NCBI GenBank assembly: GCA_018262715.1 | Contig: JADFDS010000001.1 | Span: 1-64,000 of the forward strand | DNA: 64,000 bases | Reading direction: 5' to 3' | DNA from: Bacteroidota bacterium | GTDB taxonomy: Bacteria; Bacteroidota; Bacteroidia; Bacteroidales; VadinHA17 | Part shown: positions 8,143-17,370 of the stretch, one piece after another | Layout of the letters: the number at the start of each line of letters is the position of its first letter | How positions within the stretch are numbered: the stretch's first letter is position 1 | Notes under the pieces: model-generated | Database searches by the model: none | Told to the model about the DNA's origin: nothing | What the model saw: only the letters and a program-made list of their open reading frames with translations | Program-made: the position numbers and the translations under genes

Positions 8143-9033
8143 ATGAACACCTATCAGAACCATCCTCTTGCCGGGGCTGTCGATATTGACAGTGCATTCA
8201 ACAAACTGTGGTACTTCTACAAGAAATACTTCCTGGGGCTTTATATTATATCCGTAGCCGGATCGCTGGTTTCATCGTTATTCATCTCAGGCCTCGACCT
8301 GACATCACTTCAGACTACCACTGATCCCGCCGAGATGCTCGAAAAGATGAAGGGCTTTGCAGGACCCTATGCCCTGGCTCTCCTGGTAACACTGGTACTG
8401 AGCGTATTGCTGCATACATGGGTTCTGGAGAGGCCTGCGGGAGATGCAGGCTTCACCTCTGCCCTGCTTAAAAAATCACTGGTTGCGTTCGTGCCGTACC
8501 TGGTTGCCATGATCATCTTCGGAGTGCTGACAATGATGCTGGTGTCAATCGGAATTGTTCTCCTGGTTCTTCCGGGGCTCTTTGCCATCTTTTACATGGC
8601 AACGGCAGGTCTTTTCGTAATGCCGGTAACACTTGCCGAAACCCGTAATCCCCTGGAAGCACTTACACGCTCCTTCAGGCTGACGCATAAAAACCTGTGG
8701 GCCAACATGGGATGGGTTATTGTCGTCCTCCTTATCCTGATTGTCGCATCACTGGTACTTGGAGCGATTGTGATGCTTCCGTTTACCGGATCATTCCTCA
8801 GGTCCATGGCCAATCCCGAAGAGGCTACGGCAATGCTTGAGATGGCACGCAACCCGGTCTACATCGGCCTCAGTGCCCTGACCGGCGGCCTGGTGACACC
8901 GGTAATGCCGATACTTGCTTTCCTGCTCTATTTCAGGAACAGGGGCGAAGAGGTGGTTGTTGAGGTTACCACCGACAGTGATACCACTGTGAAGGTTGAG
9001 GACCTGTACCCCCCGATGCCTCCCAGGGAGTAA
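8143..9033 (+). CDS. Multi-pass membrane protein of unknown function
   Basis: A 296-residue protein with about six hydrophobic segments (near 28-50, 74-95, 108-128, 133-165, 188-215 and 243-265) and an acidic C-terminal tail (VEVTTDSDTTVKVEDLYPP). The N-terminus NHPLAGAVDIDSAFNKLWYFYKKYF and the glycine-rich helix LLVLPGLFAIFYM recall the broad family of membrane proteins related to the glycerophosphodiester phosphodiesterase membrane domain. No catalytic motif is visible. It follows the SNF2 gene on the same strand and converges with the AGCS transporter gene 31 bp on. I do not recognise a specific function. Confidence 0.7.
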   Translation: MNTYQNHPLAGAVDIDSAFNKLWYFYKKYFLGLYIISVAGSLVSSLFISGLDLTSLQTTTDPAEMLEKMKGFAGPYALALLVTLVLSVLLHTWVLERPAGDAGFTSALLKKSLVAFVPYLVAMIIFGVLTMMLVSIGIVLLVLPGLFAIFYMATAGLFVMPVTLAETRNPLEALTRSFRLTHKNLWANMGWVIVVLLILIVASLVLGAIVMLPFTGSFLRSMANPEEATAMLEMARNPVYIGLSALTGGLVTPVMPILAFLLYFRNRGEEVVVEVTTDSDTTVKVEDLYPPMPPRE

Positions 9034-9064
9034 CAGCGCCCGGAACGGAACAGGAAAGCCTGCT

Positions 9065-10801
9065 TTACCTGCTGAACCTTTTCAACATTTTGCCGGAGAT
9101 CTTCTCTTCCGGGTACTGCTTCGCGAAGGTGAGCCAGTAATCCTTAACGCTCTGTTTCATCTCCTTGCGGAGGATAAGTATCCCGATAAGGTTGGGGACA
9201 GCCATCAGTACTATTGCCACGTATGAAAGTGACCATACTATGGTTGTATCGGTGAATGATGCAATAAAGAATGCCACCACGAAGATGATGCGGTACCAGA
9301 TGACATACTTCGGTCCCGCCAGGAAAGTAACCGCCCTGTCGCCATAGTAGGACCACGAAATGGCAGTGGAGAATGCAAAAAGAAGTAACCCGAAGGCGAC
9401 TATATATTTCCCCCAGCCCTTCATCACGCTCCGGCTGAAGGCAAACGTGGTCATCGGGGCACTGTGTATGAGTGATTCACCTACAATGTCAAATGCCGCA
9501 GGATTGGCCAGCTTGCCGTCCCTGATTTCAATCACCCCTGTGAACGGTGCATTTCCTGCAGCGTATTTAACATTCTCTGCGAGGGATCTTGCGTGGATCA
9601 GTGATATGCCGGGAGTCTTTGAAATACCGTTCTCCACCTCCATCTGTCCGCTGAAAAGTGGCAACGGGGCCGTCCCGCGTACATGATCACCAAGCTTAAC
9701 CACATCCTCGCTTCTGCTGTCGTCATACGCACCGACCACATACTGCATGTCAGTTGTCTGGAAATGGTTTTCGGTCTTGGTGTTCCATGCACCTGAAGAA
9801 AGGACTACCAATCCGGTCAGCGTGCAAATGCAGATTGTATCAATGAATGGTTCGAGGAGGGCAACCATACCCTCCGACACCGGCTCGGGAGCTCTTGCTG
9901 CCGAGTGAGCTATTGGTGCAGATCCCTGTCCTGATTCGTTGGAGAAAAGTCCCCTGTTCACGCCTCTGTTCATGGCGAAGGCGAAGGAGGCGCCGAGGAA
10001 GCCGCCGGCAGCTGCTGAACCGGTGAAGGCGTCGCTGAAAATGGCAACCAGTGACGGAAGGATATTCTCAACGTTGGAGAAGATGACAATGAGTGATCCG
10101 ACAAGATAGAGCAGCGCCATGAATGGCACCAGTACCGATGTCACCTTCGCTATGCGCTTTATCCCGCCAATGATTATAAGCGCCAGCAGCACGGAGAGGA
10201 TGGCTCCGGTGATGATATGCTTCACCCCGAAGGTGGCGAAGACGGCATTGGAGATGCTGTTTATCTGCGGCAGGCCGCCGGTACCGAATGAACACAGTAT
10301 CGTGGCTCCGGCAAAAAAGCTGCCGAGGATGAGGCCGGTCTTCAGAACCTTTCCGTTTTTCGTGGTGATGTTGAGCCGTTTCTTCATGTAATACATAGGC
10401 CCTCCGGAGACACTGCCGTCAGGAAGTATGTCCCTGTATTTGTGAGATATGGATACCTCGACCATCTTGGTGCACATCCCGATGGCAGCAGTCAGAAGCA
10501 TCCAGAAGAGAGCTGCCGGTCCGCCAAGGTGAATGGCCAGCGCCACGCCGGCAATGTTACCTGTACCGACAGTCCCGGATAAAGCGGTTGCAAGGGATTG
10601 GAAATGACTGGTATCACCAATATCATGTGAGTGATCGTATTTCCCTTTCGTAATTCTGATGGCATGCCTGAAATAGCGTATCTGGGGAAAACCAAGATAA
10701 ATTGTAAAAAAAAGTCCGGTGCCGATCAGCAGCACCATGAACCAGACATGCCCGCCCAGGTAACCATCGAGCATTGTCAGAAAATCGTTTAGCTTATGCA
10801 T
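9065..10801 (-). CDS. AGCS family sodium:amino acid symporter, copy 1
   Basis: A 578-residue transporter of the alanine/glycine:cation symporter family. Family signatures are [15 protein letters not shown] near 76-90 and [13 protein letters not shown] near 284-296, with [19 protein letters not shown]-type sequence in the late helices. It is about 100 residues longer than usual because a hydrophilic stretch (about 340-448, from WNTKTENHF to SAPMTTF) lies between two transmembrane helices; this is also present in the second copy. It imports small neutral amino acids with sodium. It follows the NSS transporter gene by 18 bp on the same strand, and the same two-gene unit is repeated upstream. Confidence 0.9.
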   Translation of the reverse strand: MHKLNDFLTMLDGYLGGHVWFMVLLIGTGLFFTIYLGFPQIRYFRHAIRITKGKYDHSHDIGDTSHFQSLATALSGTVGTGNIAGVALAIHLGGPAALFWMLLTAAIGMCTKMVEVSISHKYRDILPDGSVSGGPMYYMKKRLNITTKNGKVLKTGLILGSFFAGATILCSFGTGGLPQINSISNAVFATFGVKHIITGAILSVLLALIIIGGIKRIAKVTSVLVPFMALLYLVGSLIVIFSNVENILPSLVAIFSDAFTGSAAAGGFLGASFAFAMNRGVNRGLFSNESGQGSAPIAHSAARAPEPVSEGMVALLEPFIDTICICTLTGLVVLSSGAWNTKTENHFQTTDMQYVVGAYDDSRSEDVVKLGDHVRGTAPLPLFSGQMEVENGISKTPGISLIHARSLAENVKYAAGNAPFTGVIEIRDGKLANPAAFDIVGESLIHSAPMTTFAFSRSVMKGWGKYIVAFGLLLFAFSTAISWSYYGDRAVTFLAGPKYVIWYRIIFVVAFFIASFTDTTIVWSLSYVAIVLMAVPNLIGILILRKEMKQSVKDYWLTFAKQYPEEKISGKMLKRFSR

Positions 10802-10819
10802 AAAGGTCAGGGATTGCGA

Positions 10820-12184
10820 TTATATCTTAAGCAGTCCTATCCCGTTAAGGAAGACTATCGTTATGGCAATTGGTGCAACAAATCTTATAATAAACCTGTA
10901 TATGGAATAATACCTGATCTTAAGCTGACCTCCGTTCGAAAGTTCATCACGGGTATCCTTCCCCGGGAAAAACCATCCGAGGAAGATCACAATGAGCAAT
11001 CCGCCAAGCGGCAAAAGGATGTTTGCCGTAGTGGTATTGAACAGGTCAAACGTATTCAGGCCGAAAAGTTTAATCCCGCTCGTGAGTCCCATGGAGAGCG
11101 AGGCGGTGATGCCGAGAATAAACATTGAAATGGTTGCGAGGACAATTGCCTTCCTTCGCGAAAGCCCGAGCTGTTCAGAGAAATATGCTACAATAACCTC
11201 CAGGACCGAAATGGTTGATGTCAGGGCAGCCAATGCCAGCAACAGGAAGAACATGAAGGAAAACACCATTCCTCCCGGCATCTGCTGGAAGATGCCGGGG
11301 AGCACTATAAACGTAAGAGCCTCCCCGGAGGCAGGAGAAATTCCAAAGGCAAATACTGCAGGGAATATTGCAATGCCGGCCAGGACTGCCACCGTGGTGT
11401 CAATGAGCGAGACCTGTACCGAAGTTGTTGCCAGGTTGTTGTCCTTCTGAATATAGGAGCCGTATGTAATGATTGTCCCCATGCCGATGCTGAGAGAGAA
11501 AAAGACCTGACCAAGAGCCATCAGTACTGCAGTGCCGGTTATCTTCGAGAAGTCAGGCCTGAAAAGGAAATCCATTCCCTTTCCGGCCCCCGGAAGGGTA
11601 AGCGATTTGATGCACATGATGATCAGCAGCACGAAAAGCAGTGGCATCATGATTTTAGTGGATTTCTCAATACCCTTCCTTACACCGCCAAGGACAATTC
11701 CCGATGTTGCAAGCATGAATATTGCAAACCATAGCGCCGGCCTCAAAGAATCGCTCCTGAAGGAATCAAACATGGCAGTAAGCTCGGCAGAGCTTTTACC
11801 TTTGAAACCGCCGATCACAGTCTGGTAGAGGTATTCCAGGGTCCACCCTGACACTGCAGTATAAAATGCAAGTATCATGAATGCTGAGATGATCCCCATC
11901 ATCCCCACAAGGTACCATGGCTTACCGGGAGCGAGCATGCGGAAGGCACCGACCGCGTTCCGCTGTGAGCGCCGGCCAATGACCAGCTCCGACATCATCA
12001 CCGGAATCCCGATCGCAAACATGATTACCAGATATATTATCAGGAAAGCGCCACCCCCGTTCTCCCCCAGGATGTAGGGAAATCTCCAGATATTACCGAG
12101 ACCCACAGCAGAACCGGCTGCCGCAGCAACCACCCCAAGCCTGCTGCCAAATGAGTCTCTCTTTGAAAAATCGAAACCGCTCAT
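10820..12184 (-). CDS. Neurotransmitter:sodium symporter (NSS/SNF) family transporter, copy 1
   Basis: A 454-residue LeuT-fold transporter. The N-terminus carries the NSS sodium/substrate-site motif AAGSAVGLGNIWRFPY (about 22-37) and the short unwound-helix motif after it; 11-12 hydrophobic helices follow. Bacterial members move amino acids with sodium, for example tryptophan, tyrosine or leucine; substrate cannot be assigned here. It precedes the AGCS gene by 18 bp, so the two are likely co-transcribed. A CAACTTTG box (12228-12221, minus strand, one mismatch to TAnnTTTG) lies 37 nt upstream and might give this copy its own promoter. Confidence 0.9.
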   Translation of the reverse strand: MSGFDFSKRDSFGSRLGVVAAAAGSAVGLGNIWRFPYILGENGGGAFLIIYLVIMFAIGIPVMMSELVIGRRSQRNAVGAFRMLAPGKPWYLVGMMGIISAFMILAFYTAVSGWTLEYLYQTVIGGFKGKSSAELTAMFDSFRSDSLRPALWFAIFMLATSGIVLGGVRKGIEKSTKIMMPLLFVLLIIMCIKSLTLPGAGKGMDFLFRPDFSKITGTAVLMALGQVFFSLSIGMGTIITYGSYIQKDNNLATTSVQVSLIDTTVAVLAGIAIFPAVFAFGISPASGEALTFIVLPGIFQQMPGGMVFSFMFFLLLALAALTSTISVLEVIVAYFSEQLGLSRRKAIVLATISMFILGITASLSMGLTSGIKLFGLNTFDLFNTTTANILLPLGGLLIVIFLGWFFPGKDTRDELSNGGQLKIRYYSIYRFIIRFVAPIAITIVFLNGIGLLKI

Positions 12185-12298
12185 ATTTCAGACAATGATC
12201 ACTAATCAAAAACAAGCAATCAAAGTTGATTAAAAACTCAATCCCTTGTATCTGAGCGATAAAAAAAAGTGTTCTGTGACAAATGCCTGCAGATCAGA

Positions 12299-14041
12299 CT
12301 ATTGTTTTCTTCCGAACCTTCTGGACATCTTCTTCGAGATCTTTTCGCCGGGGTACTGGTTTGAAAATGCCAGCCAGTAATCACGCACAGACTGTTTTAC
12401 TTCCTTTCTTAGCAGTAGTATTCCTACAAGATTGGGGACGGCCATCAGCACAATGGCAATGTATGAAAGCGACCAGATGATTGTGGTATCGGTGAATGAG
12501 GCTATGAAGAAGGCAGCCACAAAGATCAGCCTGTATATCAGCACATACTTCTGGCCGAACAGGTAAGTGGTAGCCCTGTCGCCATAGTATGACCATGAGA
12601 TTGCTGTGGAAAATGCAAACAGAAGCAATGAGAAGGTCACTATATACGACCCGAAGCCCTTCAGAACGCTCCGGCTGAATGCGTAGGTTGTGAGCGGAGC
12701 ACTGTGGATAAGCGATTCCCCTCTCACGGTGAGAGTTGACACCGGGGCCAGTTTACCGGCCACGACCTCCAGTTCACCATTGAACGGATCCCTGCCTGAA
12801 AGGAACCGGACATTCTCTGCCAGTGACCTGGCGTGAATGACGGATATCCCGGCGGTGCTTATCACCCCTTCCTCAATTCTGAGCTTTCCGTTGTAGAGGT
12901 CAAGGAATTCATCTCCCCGCATATGGTTCCCAAGCTTCATTACATCCTCACTGTTGCCATCATTATACACTCCGGCCAGAATCTGCACATCAGTCGGCTG
13001 AAACTGGTTGTCAGTCTTGGTATTCCAGGCGCCCGAGGCCAGCAGCACCAGGCCGGTAAGGGTGCAGATGCAAATCGTATCAATGAAAGGCTCCAGCAAG
13101 GCCACCATCCCTTCCGAGACAGGTTCCGGGGCACGGGCTGCCGAGTGAGCTATGGGCGCCGATCCCTGTCCCGACTCATTGGAGAAGAGCCCCCTGTTCA
13201 CTCCCCTGTTCATTGCAAAAGCAAAGGATGCTCCGAGGAAGCCCCCTGCTGCCGCCGATCCGGTAAAGGCATCGGCAAAAATCGAAACAAACGAGGGGAT
13301 GATGTTTTCAGGATTGGAAAAGATGACCAGGAGAGCGCCGGTAAGATAGAGCAGCGCCATAAAGGGCACGAGCACCGAGGTAACCTTTGCTATTCTTTTT
13401 ATCCCGCCGATGATCACCAGGGCCAGAAGTACCGAAAGAATCGCACCGGTTATAATGTGTTTGATTCCAAATGAGGCAAAGACCGAGTTTGAGATACTGT
13501 TTATCTGGGGCAGGCTTCCGGTGCCGAAGGAGCACAGTATGGTTGCTCCGGCAAAAAAGGCTCCCATTATCACCCCTGTCTTTATCACCTTCCCGCTGCG
13601 GGTTGTGATGTTCAACCGCTTCTTCATGTAATACATCGGCCCGCCTGACACCGAACCGTCAGGAAGAATATCCCTGTACTTGTGTGATATCGAGACCTCC
13701 ACCATCTTCGTGCACATCCCGATGGCTGCCGTAACCAGCATCCAGAACAGCGCTGCAGGCCCGCCCAGATGTATCGCCAGGGCCACCCCTGCAATATTCC
13801 CTGTTCCGACCGTGCCTGAAAGTGCGGTTGCAAGCGACTGGAAATGCGAAGTATCACCCACATCATGCGAATGATCGTACCTGCCACGTGTTATCCGTAT
13901 CGCATGCCGGAAATACCTCAGCTGCGGAAATCCCAGGTAGATGGTAAAGAAAAGTCCGGTCCCTATCAGTAGCACCATGAACCAGGGATGACCTCCAAGG
14001 TATCCGTCAAGCTTTACAAGAAAATCATTAAGTCCGTGCAT
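12299..14041 (-). CDS. AGCS family sodium:amino acid symporter, copy 2
   Basis: A 580-residue paralogue of the transporter at 9065-10801, alike over almost its whole length: the N-terminus differs at few positions and the motifs [15 protein letters not shown] and [13 protein letters not shown] are identical. The hydrophilic insert (about 340-448) is kept in length but is the most divergent part, for example WNTKTDNQFQPTD against [13 protein letters not shown]. The same 18-bp spacing follows an NSS gene. The pair is therefore an old tandem duplication. The role is sodium-driven uptake of small amino acids. Confidence 0.9.
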   Translation of the reverse strand: MHGLNDFLVKLDGYLGGHPWFMVLLIGTGLFFTIYLGFPQLRYFRHAIRITRGRYDHSHDVGDTSHFQSLATALSGTVGTGNIAGVALAIHLGGPAALFWMLVTAAIGMCTKMVEVSISHKYRDILPDGSVSGGPMYYMKKRLNITTRSGKVIKTGVIMGAFFAGATILCSFGTGSLPQINSISNSVFASFGIKHIITGAILSVLLALVIIGGIKRIAKVTSVLVPFMALLYLTGALLVIFSNPENIIPSFVSIFADAFTGSAAAGGFLGASFAFAMNRGVNRGLFSNESGQGSAPIAHSAARAPEPVSEGMVALLEPFIDTICICTLTGLVLLASGAWNTKTDNQFQPTDVQILAGVYNDGNSEDVMKLGNHMRGDEFLDLYNGKLRIEEGVISTAGISVIHARSLAENVRFLSGRDPFNGELEVVAGKLAPVSTLTVRGESLIHSAPLTTYAFSRSVLKGFGSYIVTFSLLLFAFSTAISWSYYGDRATTYLFGQKYVLIYRLIFVAAFFIASFTDTTIIWSLSYIAIVLMAVPNLVGILLLRKEVKQSVRDYWLAFSNQYPGEKISKKMSRRFGRKQ

Positions 14042-14058
14042 GTCAGTGTTTCAGATGA

Positions 14059-15423
14059 TTAAAATGCAAGTAATCCGAGCCCGTTCAGAAACACAAGAGC
14101 TATCGCCACCGGTGCAATGAACCTGATGATAAACCTGTAAAGGCTGTAATACCTGATTTTCAGGGAACCATCATTTGAAAGCTCATCCCTGACCGATTTG
14201 CCCGGGAAGAACCATCCGAGAAATGCCACAATTAGCAGCCCTCCTATGGGAAGAAGTATGTTTGCTGTTGTATAGTTAAAGAGGTCAAAGATATTCAGGC
14301 CGAACAGGGTGACCCCTTTCATCACACCCCATGACAGCGACGCGGCTATACCGAGAATGAACATCGAGGCAGTGGCAATTATAATTGCCGTCCTGCGGCT
14401 CAGGTTCAGCTGTTCTGAGAAGTACGCCACTATCACCTCCAGAACTGATATGGTCGAGGTCAACGCGGCAATTGCCAGCAGGAAAAAAAATATAAAGGCA
14501 AAAATCATTCCCCCGGTCATCTGCTGGAAGATCCCCGGAAGGACTATGAATGTCAGTGCTTCTCCGGAAGCAGGCGAGATGCCAAATGCAAATACTGCCG
14601 GGAAGATGGCAAGGCCTGCAAGCACTGCAATCAGAAGGTCAATCATAGAGACCTGCACCGCTGTGCCCGCCAGGTTGTTGTCTTTTGGTATATATGAACC
14701 ATATGTGATCAGGGTTCCCATCCCGATGCTAAGTGAAAAGAATGCCTGGCCCAGGGCCATCAGCACCGTCGTTCCCGTGATCTTTGAGAAATCAGGCCTG
14801 AAGAGAAACTCAACTCCCTTTCCGGCACCCGGAAGTGTCAGGGCTTTTATGCACATAAAAATCAGCAGGATGAAAAGCAGCGGCATGAGCACCTTGGTTG
14901 ATTTTTCTATCCCTTTTCGCACTCCACCCAGCACTATGCCCGCTGTTGCAAGCAGAAAAACGGAAAACCAGAGGGCAGGCCTGAGCGAATCAGTCCTGAA
15001 AGTGTCAAACATTACCGTCAGTTCAGCAGATGACCTGCCCTTTATGCCCCCGGCAAGGATCTGGTAGATGTACTCAAGCGTCCAACCAGCCACAGCAGTG
15101 TAAAAGGCAAGTATCATGAATGCAGCCACTATACCCATCATCCCCACAAGATACCAGGGCCGGCGCGATGAAAGCATCCTGAAGGCGCCCACCGGGTTCC
15201 TCTGGGTTCTCCTGCCGATAACCAGTTCGGACATCATCACCGGTATGCCAATGGAAAAGATAATAATAAGGTATACTATGAGGAACGCACCTCCTCCGTT
15301 CTCACCCAGGATATAGGGAAATCTCCAGATATTTCCCAGACCAACGGCTGAACCGGCTGCTGCCATTATAACTCCCAGCCTGCTGCCAAAGGAATCCCTC
15401 TTTGAAAAGTCAAATCCGCTCAT
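14059..15423 (-). CDS. Neurotransmitter:sodium symporter (NSS/SNF) family transporter, copy 2
   Basis: A 454-residue paralogue of the protein at 10820-12184, identical in length and in the start MSGFDFSKRDSFGSRLGV, with the sodium-site motif AAGSAVGLGNIWRFPY. It heads the minus-strand transporter group and is followed by the AGCS copy after 17 bp. Differences are spread through the helices (for example VTLFGLNIFDLFNYTTAN here against IKLFGLNTFDLFNTTTAN), so the two copies could have separate substrates. Upstream lies the terminator of the hydrogenase operon. Confidence 0.9.
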   Translation of the reverse strand: MSGFDFSKRDSFGSRLGVIMAAAGSAVGLGNIWRFPYILGENGGGAFLIVYLIIIFSIGIPVMMSELVIGRRTQRNPVGAFRMLSSRRPWYLVGMMGIVAAFMILAFYTAVAGWTLEYIYQILAGGIKGRSSAELTVMFDTFRTDSLRPALWFSVFLLATAGIVLGGVRKGIEKSTKVLMPLLFILLIFMCIKALTLPGAGKGVEFLFRPDFSKITGTTVLMALGQAFFSLSIGMGTLITYGSYIPKDNNLAGTAVQVSMIDLLIAVLAGLAIFPAVFAFGISPASGEALTFIVLPGIFQQMTGGMIFAFIFFFLLAIAALTSTISVLEVIVAYFSEQLNLSRRTAIIIATASMFILGIAASLSWGVMKGVTLFGLNIFDLFNYTTANILLPIGGLLIVAFLGWFFPGKSVRDELSNDGSLKIRYYSLYRFIIRFIAPVAIALVFLNGLGLLAF

Positions 15424-15512
15424 GTTTTTTATTCAGTTTCAGCAATTATCTGTCTGATTTTCTAAAAATGGCAAAAAACTCCTTAGCAGCCAACTTTTGT
15501 GTTGAAAAACAG

Positions 15513-15547
15513 AAAAAAAGCGGAGACGCCATGCAAAACGTCTCCGC
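15513..15547 (-). terminator. Intrinsic terminator of the hydrogenase operon
   Basis: On the minus strand a perfect 9-bp stem GCGGAGACG / CGTCTCCGC (15547-15539 with 15528-15520) closes a 10-nt loop and is followed by seven T. It starts 25 bp after the hydA stop. Confidence 0.9.
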
Positions 15548-15571
15548 CTGACAATTGTACTGTCTATCTGA

Positions 15572-17353
15572 TTAGTAAGCTTCCCGGGCTATGTAATGGG
15601 TATGCAGGAGTTCATGCGACTTATGGCCGTTGGGCTTCTCCAGGAATTCCTCGTAGATAGCCTTTATTTCGGGATTCTCATGAGATTTCCTGATATCCAT
15701 ATGCATGTCTTCCGAGTAGATTGCATCCATTCGTTTCTGGCGGACAGCAGCGTTGGTGGGTATGGGCTGACCGCCACCTCCAATGCATCCACCCGGGCAG
15801 GCCATTATCTCAATGAAGTGATATGAAGCCTTGCCGGTGCTCACTGCCTTCGCTACCTTGTTGGCATTCACCAGACCGTGTGCAATCGCAACTTTCAGTT
15901 CAGCTCCTTCAAGGAACCTCCACTCCTGGGTGGTACCCTCAATCTTAACTGTAGCCTCCTTCACCCCTTCCATGCCGCGGACAGGAGTGATATTCAGGTT
16001 ATTGAACGGCACAGGCTTGCCGGTAACAAGTTCATATGCAGTGCGTAGTGCCGCCTCCATCACACCGCCGGTGGCTCCGAAGATGACCGCGGCGCCTGTG
16101 GATGTACCCATGATTGAATCATAATGGCTCGGCTCCAGCGTGCGGAAATCTATCCCTGCCTGCTTGATCATCACAGCCAGTTCACGGGTTGTGAGAACGA
16201 AGTCAATGTCCTTGTATCCGCTTGATCTCATCTCAGGCCTGTCAGCCTCATATTTTTTGGCGGTGCAGGGCATGATCGAAACAGAGACAACCTTCGAGGG
16301 GTCAAGTTTCCTCTTCTGCGCATAGAATGTCTTTGCAAGGGCTCCGAACATCTGCTGTGGCGACTTGCACGTCGAAAGATTGGACAGCATATGCGGGTAC
16401 TTGTGCTCGATGAACTTGATCCATCCGGGTGAGCAGGAGGTGAACATCGGCAGGGCCATGCTGTGGTCATTCTCAACAAGGTTTTTCTTCAGCCTGGTGA
16501 GGAGTTCGGTTCCCTCTTCAATAATGGTAAGGTCAGCCGTAAAGTCGGTATCGAGTACCGAATCAAATCCCAACTGTCGCAGGGCGGTGACCATCTTGCC
16601 GGTAACCCTCTCGCCCGGATCATATCCCAGATCCTCGCCAAGAGCCACCCTCACAGCCGGGGCTGTCTGTACAACCACATGCTTCTCTGAATCATAAATG
16701 GCATCCCACACCTGGTCGATGTAGGTCTTCTCCGTCAACGCACCCGTCGGGCAGCGGTTGACGCACTGGCCGCAGTTGGTGCAGACAACATGGCTCATCG
16801 GCCTGTCATGGAACGACGAGATCTTCATATGGGCGCCCTTGTTTGCCACTGCTATTGCAGACACATGCTGCAGCTGTGCGCAGGTACGCACGCAACGCTG
16901 GCACCTTATGCACTTGCTGTCATCCTTAAGGAAAGAAGGAGATGATCGGTCAATGGTATATGCATGGTCCTCAACGAGGTCAAGGAACAAATGCTCACCG
17001 AAAGCGTATTCATTTGCCAGGGTCTGCAGCTCGCATTTCTGGTTCTTATAACACTTGGTGCAGTCTGCCCTGTGTTCTGAGAGAAGCAGCTCAACAATGT
17101 GTTTCCTGGCATTCCTTACCTTCAGCGAATTGGTATGGATATCCATCCCTTCAGCGGCCGGCATTGCGCATGCGGCGATCAGCGTGCGCGCTCCCTTCTG
17201 TTCCACCACGCACACACGGCAGTTGCCTGCCACACAGAGATCGGGGTGATTGCAAAGGGTGGGAATGATTATTCCAAGCTGTTTGGCAGCATCAAGTACT
17301 GTCGTTCCCTCCGCTACCTTTACTTCCTGATCATTTATTTTTAGAGTTACCAT
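15572..17353 (-). CDS. hydA: [FeFe] hydrogenase catalytic subunit (NAD-linked, HydA/HndD type)
   Basis: A 593-residue enzyme that makes or splits H2. Clusters in order: N-terminal [2Fe-2S] (C34, C45, C48, C62), His-Cys [4Fe-4S] (H94, C98, C101, C107), two ferredoxin [4Fe-4S] sites (C148-C158 and C191-C201), then the H-cluster domain with TSCSPGW (305-311), MPCTAKKYE (361-369) and the third motif around C519 and C523 with GGGQP, and a C-terminal small-subunit-like end. The first H-cluster motif has Ser where many enzymes have a second Cys (TSCCP). With the NuoF- and NuoE-like genes just upstream it forms a trimeric hydrogenase that couples H2 to NADH and, if bifurcating, ferredoxin. It is cytoplasmic and serves fermentative redox balance. 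Confidence 0.95.
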   Translation of the reverse strand: MVTLKINDQEVKVAEGTTVLDAAKQLGIIIPTLCNHPDLCVAGNCRVCVVEQKGARTLIAACAMPAAEGMDIHTNSLKVRNARKHIVELLLSEHRADCTKCYKNQKCELQTLANEYAFGEHLFLDLVEDHAYTIDRSSPSFLKDDSKCIRCQRCVRTCAQLQHVSAIAVANKGAHMKISSFHDRPMSHVVCTNCGQCVNRCPTGALTEKTYIDQVWDAIYDSEKHVVVQTAPAVRVALGEDLGYDPGERVTGKMVTALRQLGFDSVLDTDFTADLTIIEEGTELLTRLKKNLVENDHSMALPMFTSCSPGWIKFIEHKYPHMLSNLSTCKSPQQMFGALAKTFYAQKRKLDPSKVVSVSIMPCTAKKYEADRPEMRSSGYKDIDFVLTTRELAVMIKQAGIDFRTLEPSHYDSIMGTSTGAAVIFGATGGVMEAALRTAYELVTGKPVPFNNLNITPVRGMEGVKEATVKIEGTTQEWRFLEGAELKVAIAHGLVNANKVAKAVSTGKASYHFIEIMACPGGCIGGGGQPIPTNAAVRQKRMDAIYSEDMHMDIRKSHENPEIKAIYEEFLEKPNGHKSHELLHTHYIAREAY

Positions 17354-17370
17354 TTTCTTCTTTGCTAGTA

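Noticed and set aside
9065-15423. Assembly duplication of the transporter pair
   Set aside because: The copies differ throughout at base and protein level, so they are true diverged paralogues.
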